Assembly: GCA_958428365.1 (NCBI GenBank)
Contig: CAUAFT010000007.1
Location: forward strand, 1 to 64,000
Source of the DNA: an uncultured Lachnospiraceae bacterium
Lineage (GTDB): Bacteria; Bacillota; Clostridia; Lachnospirales; Lachnospiraceae
Length of the DNA stretch: 64,000 nt
Direction: 5' to 3'
Of this stretch, positions 60,064-64,000 are shown in pieces (position 1 is the first letter of the stretch; every line of letters starts with the position of its first letter). Below the pieces are notes generated by a model. It had not been told where the DNA came from, did no database searches, and was given only the letters and a program-made list of their open reading frames with translations. Position numbers and translations under genes: made by a program.

Positions 60064-61425
60064 ATGAACAAATGGACAGTCCATGTGACAGATTTCGGGA
60101 AAATAGAAAAGGCAGATATACAGGTGTCGCCGTTGACGCTTTTTGTCGGTGATAATAACAGCGGAAAGAGTTATATGATGACCTTAATTTACGGCTTACT
60201 GTATCTGGAAATCTTCTTCCAAAAATACGAAATAGACACAGACTCTGCTGAATTTTTGAACTGTTGTGAGATTTTGGACAGAGTACTTAGCCTGAATGAG
60301 GATGGAGAAAACACCTATACTCTAAGTGAAGAAGAGATAAGTTCTTTGCAGGAACTGTTGAATCAAATATTGCAAAATAATAAGGACAGATTTCTGCGAA
60401 ATCTGTTCAACCGTGAAATACAGATTGGAAGATTATGGCTGGAATTTCCAAAAGAGAGTCATTATGAACTCAAAGTAGAACATATGAATAGGATCGGGAT
60501 CGGTGGAGATAGCGTGACTTTGCGGGGAAGTGACAGGGAAGAAAGACATATGGCAGGTTACGCAATGGAAATGGAGCGGTTAAAAGAGGAGGAGACCTAT
60601 CGTTTTTTCTTATCTTATATCATGGAGTATATGATAAAAAAGGGATTTGAAGGCATGGGAAAATCCTCAAGCGTTTATTTTCCAACAGCAAGAACCGGAT
60701 TTTTACTGACTTATAAAACCCTTGTAGGCAGTGCAATGGAGGATAAATTCAACGTACAAAGAGATAAGACCGAAAAGAATCTCCTGACCAGACCGAACAG
60801 TGATTTCTTAACGAGATTGAGCAGCATGTCAACCCAGAGCTGGCATGAGGAATATCAGGACATAGTAGAATTTATAGAGAATAATGTCATTAACGGACAC
60901 ATTGCTGTCTCGGATCTGCCGGCGCATGATATCCTGTATGTTCCAGAAGGAGCGGAAAAGGAACTGCCGATGTTTGTAACTTCCGGTGTGGTTACGGAAT
61001 TAACGCCAATCCTCTTATTTTTACAGTATCAGAATATCAGAACCATGTTGATAGAGGAACCGGAGATATCTTTACATCCCCAGCTGCAATGGCAGATGGC
61101 GCGGGTATTGATTCGATTAAAAAACGCAGGCGTACCAGTTTTTGTGACAACTCACAGCGATATTATTTTGCAGCATATCAACAACATGATAAAAGCGTCG
61201 GAGTTGGCTGACAAAGAAGAGTTTTTGAAAAATACAGAGTATGACAAAGACGACCTGTTAAAGCGTGACGAGGTTGCCGTATATCAATTCGATGTAAAAG
61301 AAAATCAAAAGACTCAGGTGACAAAGTTATCTTGTGGCGATTATGGATTTGAAGCAATGACATTTTACAACACCTTGGAAAAGCTGAATCAACAGATTTG
61401 CGAGATTGAAAATATGGAGGAATAA
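60064..61425 (+). CDS. OLD-like AAA ATPase
   Basis: 453 residues. Walker A GDNNSGKS at 29-36, Walker B MLIEEPEISLHPQLQWQMA near 328 and the D-loop/H region FVTTHSDIIL near 360: an SMC-related ATPase as in OLD, AriA or PtuA. It has no Toprim domain. The middle is helical and less conserved (SSVYFPTARTGFL near 200 is a common motif of these ATPases). GGAGG precedes the ATG and its stop overlaps the next start by one base. It is an obvious partner of that gene. Confidence 0.85.
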   Translation: MNKWTVHVTDFGKIEKADIQVSPLTLFVGDNNSGKSYMMTLIYGLLYLEIFFQKYEIDTDSAEFLNCCEILDRVLSLNEDGENTYTLSEEEISSLQELLNQILQNNKDRFLRNLFNREIQIGRLWLEFPKESHYELKVEHMNRIGIGGDSVTLRGSDREERHMAGYAMEMERLKEEETYRFFLSYIMEYMIKKGFEGMGKSSSVYFPTARTGFLLTYKTLVGSAMEDKFNVQRDKTEKNLLTRPNSDFLTRLSSMSTQSWHEEYQDIVEFIENNVINGHIAVSDLPAHDILYVPEGAEKELPMFVTSGVVTELTPILLFLQYQNIRTMLIEEPEISLHPQLQWQMARVLIRLKNAGVPVFVTTHSDIILQHINNMIKASELADKEEFLKNTEYDKDDLLKRDEVAVYQFDVKENQKTQVTKLSCGDYGFEAMTFYNTLEKLNQQICEIENMEE

Positions 61426-62018
61426 TGTTTCAGGGGGAGATAAAAAAGAGACTGGATTTGTTGGAGAACGATTTGGTTTTGACTTCCGACAGCCAACTGC
61501 ATCTACAGGAAAAGAGTGAACAGGGAATTGCAGATTTGACATTGCATCTGCAAAATCCCTGTATTCTGTTTAAGGATTTAGAACATAAAAAACTGGAGTA
61601 TTTTCAGAATAAGAAGTGTGCGGATTATGTCTTGTATGAGCAAAAAGACGGGAACTGGATGGTACATATCTTTGAATTGAAACGTACCATAGGAGAGAAA
61701 CATTGGTTAAATATGAAAGAACAGTTCAAAGGGGCGATGCAGAATGCATTGGCAATTGCCGGTTTTCTTGGAATAGAGGTGGATATGGAGAATATCCATA
61801 TCTATTCCGTATACAGGAATGACAAGCTGAAGGATTATTCCAATCCGGCAAAATTGCGTTTTCAGATGCATCAGCCAAAATGCGGTGGAATGCCGGAAGA
61901 ATGTAAAGATTGGAATGAGAAAGAAGTTGTATTAGATTTCCTGGATAAGGAGAAATTTGTGCATCATAAGATTCCACTGGATCTAGAAGATGGAACCGGC
62001 GCGTATACCATGATATAA
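61425..62018 (+). CDS. PD-(D/E)XK-like nuclease partner of the ATPase
   Basis: 197 residues, not assigned to a named family. The segment CADYVLYEQKDGNW places Asp67, and VHIFELKRTIG places Glu84-x-Lys86, a D-x16-ExK spacing typical of PD-(D/E)XK nucleases; a following helix with MKEQFKGAMQNALAIAGFLG would carry the usual Gln. Translation is coupled to the ATPase by TAATG overlap. Together they resemble two-gene ATPase-effector defence units such as PARIS or Septu, with a different effector. Nuclease activity is inferred. Confidence 0.6.
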   Translation: MFQGEIKKRLDLLENDLVLTSDSQLHLQEKSEQGIADLTLHLQNPCILFKDLEHKKLEYFQNKKCADYVLYEQKDGNWMVHIFELKRTIGEKHWLNMKEQFKGAMQNALAIAGFLGIEVDMENIHIYSVYRNDKLKDYSNPAKLRFQMHQPKCGGMPEECKDWNEKEVVLDFLDKEKFVHHKIPLDLEDGTGAYTMI

Positions 62019-62103
62019 AAGAAAGAATGAAATCAGAAATTTTTGATACTAATATAGAAACTTGTGCTGCAATATTCGCGCATAAAGCCAGTGAATATAA
62101 AAA

Positions 62104-62132
62104 TTGCGCCCGACAGGGAATTGTGATATAAT
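62104..62132 (+). promoter_or_regulatory. promoter of rfbC and the ABC exporter
   Basis: TTGCGC (62104-62109), 17 bases, TATAAT (62127-62132), 39 bases before the rfbC start. No terminator for the preceding pair was found. Confidence 0.7.
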
Positions 62133-62170
62133 TGCTCAGATATATACCAAAAGAAGGAAGGAAATCAATT

Positions 62171-62743
62171 ATGAGTCAGATAAAAGTAACAAATTGCGGA
62201 GACATCGAGGGTTTGAAGGTTATCGAGCCTACCGTTCACGGAGATGAGCGGGGCTATTTCATGGAGACATACAACTACAACGATTTTGCAGAAGCGGGAA
62301 TCGACTGCAAATTCGTCCAGGACAACCAGTCCGCTTCCAGAAAGGGAGTCCTGCGGGGACTTCATTTCCAGATCAACTATCCGCAGGACAAGTTAGTACG
62401 CGTTATCAATGGAGAAGTATTCGACGTGGCGGTGGATCTGCGGGAGGGTTCTAAGACCTTCGGTCAGTGGTATGGAGTCCGCCTATCCGCGGAGAATAAA
62501 AAGCAGTTCTTTATTCCAAAGAACTTCGCTCATGGATTTGTAGTGTTATCCGATTACGCAGAATTTGCCTACAAATGTACCGATTTCTACCATGCCAACG
62601 ACGAGGGTGGACTTCTCTGGAGCGACCCGGAGATCGGCGTAGAGTGGCCGATGCCGGAGGGAATGACAGAAGCCGATCTGATCTTGTCCGATAAGGATAA
62701 GCTCTGGGGTGGAATTAAGGATTATATCAGTAATAAGAAATAA
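62171..62743 (+). CDS. rfbC: dTDP-4-dehydrorhamnose 3,5-epimerase
   Basis: Third step of dTDP-rhamnose synthesis. 190 residues from ATG 62171 (GGAAGGAAA upstream). HGDERGYFMETYN near 25, FVQDNQSASRKGVLRGLHFQ near 45, VFDVAVDLREGS near 78, FAHGFVVLSDYAEFAYKCTD near 120. It completes the pathway with rfbA, rfbB and rfbD, which lie far upstream, and restarts the polysaccharide locus after the island. Confidence 0.96.
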   Translation: MSQIKVTNCGDIEGLKVIEPTVHGDERGYFMETYNYNDFAEAGIDCKFVQDNQSASRKGVLRGLHFQINYPQDKLVRVINGEVFDVAVDLREGSKTFGQWYGVRLSAENKKQFFIPKNFAHGFVVLSDYAEFAYKCTDFYHANDEGGLLWSDPEIGVEWPMPEGMTEADLILSDKDKLWGGIKDYISNKK

Positions 62744-62785
62744 CTGTTAAGATAACAGACAGTTAGAAGATAAGAGGAAGACTTC

Positions 62786-63616
62786 ATGTCAGAACAAATG
62801 AATGCGATGGAAAAAAGAGAAGAGAGAAAGAGAACGGGAAGTCTCCTAAAGAAGCTGGCAAAGGATGATTTTAAGAAGAAGTTTGCCGGATCTTATCTGG
62901 GAGTCATCTGGGCGTTTGTACAGCCCGTCATTACGGTACTGGTCTACTGGTTTGTGTTTGAGAAGGCGCTGGGAGCAGGAAGCCAGATCGGCAAGGATGG
63001 AATCACAGTACCCTTTGTGCTGTGGCTCGTGGCAGGTTTGGTGCCATGGTTTTTCTTTTCCGATGCCCTCAGCAGCGGAACGAATGCGCTGATCGACTAT
63101 GATTACCTGGTGACAAAGGTAGTATTTCGCATTGATATCCTGCCTTTGGTGAAAGTGATATCAGCTTCTTTTGTCCACCTGTTTTTTGTCTGCTTTGCCA
63201 TTTTTTTGTATGCCTGTTATGGTTATTTCCCGGATCTCTACGTATTGCAGGTCGTTTACTATACGTTCTGCATGGCGGTACTGGTGTGCGGACTGATCTA
63301 TATCACCAGCCCAATCGTGGTGTTTTTCCGGGATCTGAGTCAGATCGTAGGAATCTGCCTCCAGGTTGGGATCTGGATCACTCCGATTATGTGGAACTAC
63401 GAGACAATTCATTTCAGTCCGATGGTTATGGAGGTTTTAAAGCTCAATCCCATGTTCTACATTGTACAGGGATACAGGGACGCTCTCATCAATAAGGTGG
63501 GATTTTGGGAACATCCTGAATTGACAGCGTATTTTTGGATATTTACATTGGTGGTGCTGATGATCGGAAAGAGGATCTTCCACAGATTAAAACCGCATTT
63601 TGCCGATGTGCTGTAG
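62786..63616 (+). CDS. wzm: polysaccharide ABC exporter permease (Wzm/TagG type)
   Basis: 276 residues with six membrane segments. FKKKFAGSYLGVIWAFVQPVI near residue 30 is the ABC-2 family entry motif; WLVAGLVPWFFFSDALSSGT near 80 follows. Such permeases export complete lipid-linked polymers. It follows rfbC by 42 bases and the ATPase gene starts 13 bases after it. Confidence 0.92.
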   Translation: MSEQMNAMEKREERKRTGSLLKKLAKDDFKKKFAGSYLGVIWAFVQPVITVLVYWFVFEKALGAGSQIGKDGITVPFVLWLVAGLVPWFFFSDALSSGTNALIDYDYLVTKVVFRIDILPLVKVISASFVHLFFVCFAIFLYACYGYFPDLYVLQVVYYTFCMAVLVCGLIYITSPIVVFFRDLSQIVGICLQVGIWITPIMWNYETIHFSPMVMEVLKLNPMFYIVQGYRDALINKVGFWEHPELTAYFWIFTLVVLMIGKRIFHRLKPHFADVL

Positions 63617-63629
63617 AAAGGAAAATGGG

Positions 63630-64000
63630 ATGAGTGATTGTGCAATAAAAGTAAAGGACGTCAGCAAGGTCTATAAGCTCTACAATAAGAGGTCAGACCG
63701 TCTGGTGGACGCCCTTGGGCTTAGCCGTAAAAAACGATATACGGAGCATCATGCTTTACAGAATGTTAGTTTTGAAGTGGAAAAAGGGGAGACGGTGGGA
63801 ATCATCGGTACGAATGGTTCCGGCAAGTCTACCATTTTGAAGATTATGACCGGAGTCGTAACGCCCACAAGCGGAGAGGTGGAGATCGACGGACGCATCT
63901 CCGCTCTGCTGGAGCTGGGAGCCGGATTCAATATGGAGTATACGGGAATCGAGAATGTCTACCTGAACGGTTCCATGATCGGTTTTACAAAAGAAGAGAT
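63630..64000 (+). CDS. wzt: polysaccharide ABC exporter ATPase (Wzt/TagH type), 3' end outside window
   Basis: First 123 codons. ATG 63630 follows GAAAGGAAA. It reads AIKVKDVSKVYKLYNKRSDR, then Walker A GTNGSGKST near residue 60, and SALLELGAGFNMEYTG near 97, the signature of polysaccharide-export ATPases. It partners the preceding permease. The rest lies beyond the window. Confidence 0.92.
   Translation, partial: MSDCAIKVKDVSKVYKLYNKRSDRLVDALGLSRKKRYTEHHALQNVSFEVEKGETVGIIGTNGSGKSTILKIMTGVVTPTSGEVEIDGRISALLELGAGFNMEYTGIENVYLNGSMIGFTKEE

Noticed and set aside
1..64000. CRISPR array, tRNA or rRNA genes
   Set aside because: No regular repeat-spacer pattern, cloverleaf-like T-loop sequence or rRNA core was seen on reading; the few TTCGAAT-type matches lie inside rfbB and the tviC-like gene.

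Overview
The window looks like a chromosomal segment of an anaerobic Clostridia species, most likely a Lachnospiraceae-type gut bacterium. This rests on protein style, strong AGGAGG-type ribosome sites, Gram-positive gene order (mbl-flhO-flhP, comF-yvyF, cdaA-ybbR-glmM) and fragments of Lachnospiraceae-type conjugative elements. No rRNA, tRNA or CRISPR array was seen.

Layout. (1) 1-4620: the 3' part of an N6-adenine DNA methylase, a truncated extra copy of the 5' end of uvrB, and a 2 kb scar made of pieces of mobile-element genes (helicase, serine recombinase tail, primase, sigma-like protein). The scar surrounds an intact VapD-type pair and carries repeats near both ends. (2) 4625-9486: intact uvrB and uvrA, with a LexA-type box upstream. 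(3) 9567-14161: an unknown protein, a candidate minus-strand small RNA, mbl, two flagellar rod genes, a rod-binding protein, and a 237 bp MITE-like element with perfect 34 bp terminal inverted repeats. (4) 14329-26169: recD2, a three-gene ABC importer, comF and yvyF, two unknown membrane proteins, then cdaA-ybbR-glmM and an HPr gene. (5) 26173-53972 and 62171-64000: a very large cell-surface polysaccharide locus. It holds a complete but scattered dTDP-rhamnose pathway (rfbD, rfbB, rfbA, rfbC), capE-capF-capG for UDP-L-FucNAc, a tviB/tviC pair for an acidic amino sugar, a DegT aminotransferase with a GNAT and a MaoC-like protein, a priming sugar transferase, many glycosyltransferases, a polymerase and flippase, acyltransferases, and a separate ABC-type exporter. 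(6) 54016-62018: an 8 kb accessory island inside the polysaccharide locus. It contains a 1265-residue KAP-type NTPase, a promoter- and terminator-bounded cassette of two DUF2589-like proteins plus a zinc treble-clef protein, and a promoter-preceded two-gene unit of an OLD-like ATPase with a PD-(D/E)XK-like nuclease.

The polysaccharide genes work as nucleotide-sugar supply, lipid-linked assembly and export. A G9 tract in an acyltransferase and an A9 tract at the start of the flippase gene could make the product phase variable. The best candidates for undescribed systems are the DUF2589/treble-clef cassette and the ATPase/nuclease pair in the accessory island. The uvrB-adjacent scar and the minus-strand small RNA are the next most interesting. 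All assignments come from reading the sequence; no database search was run.
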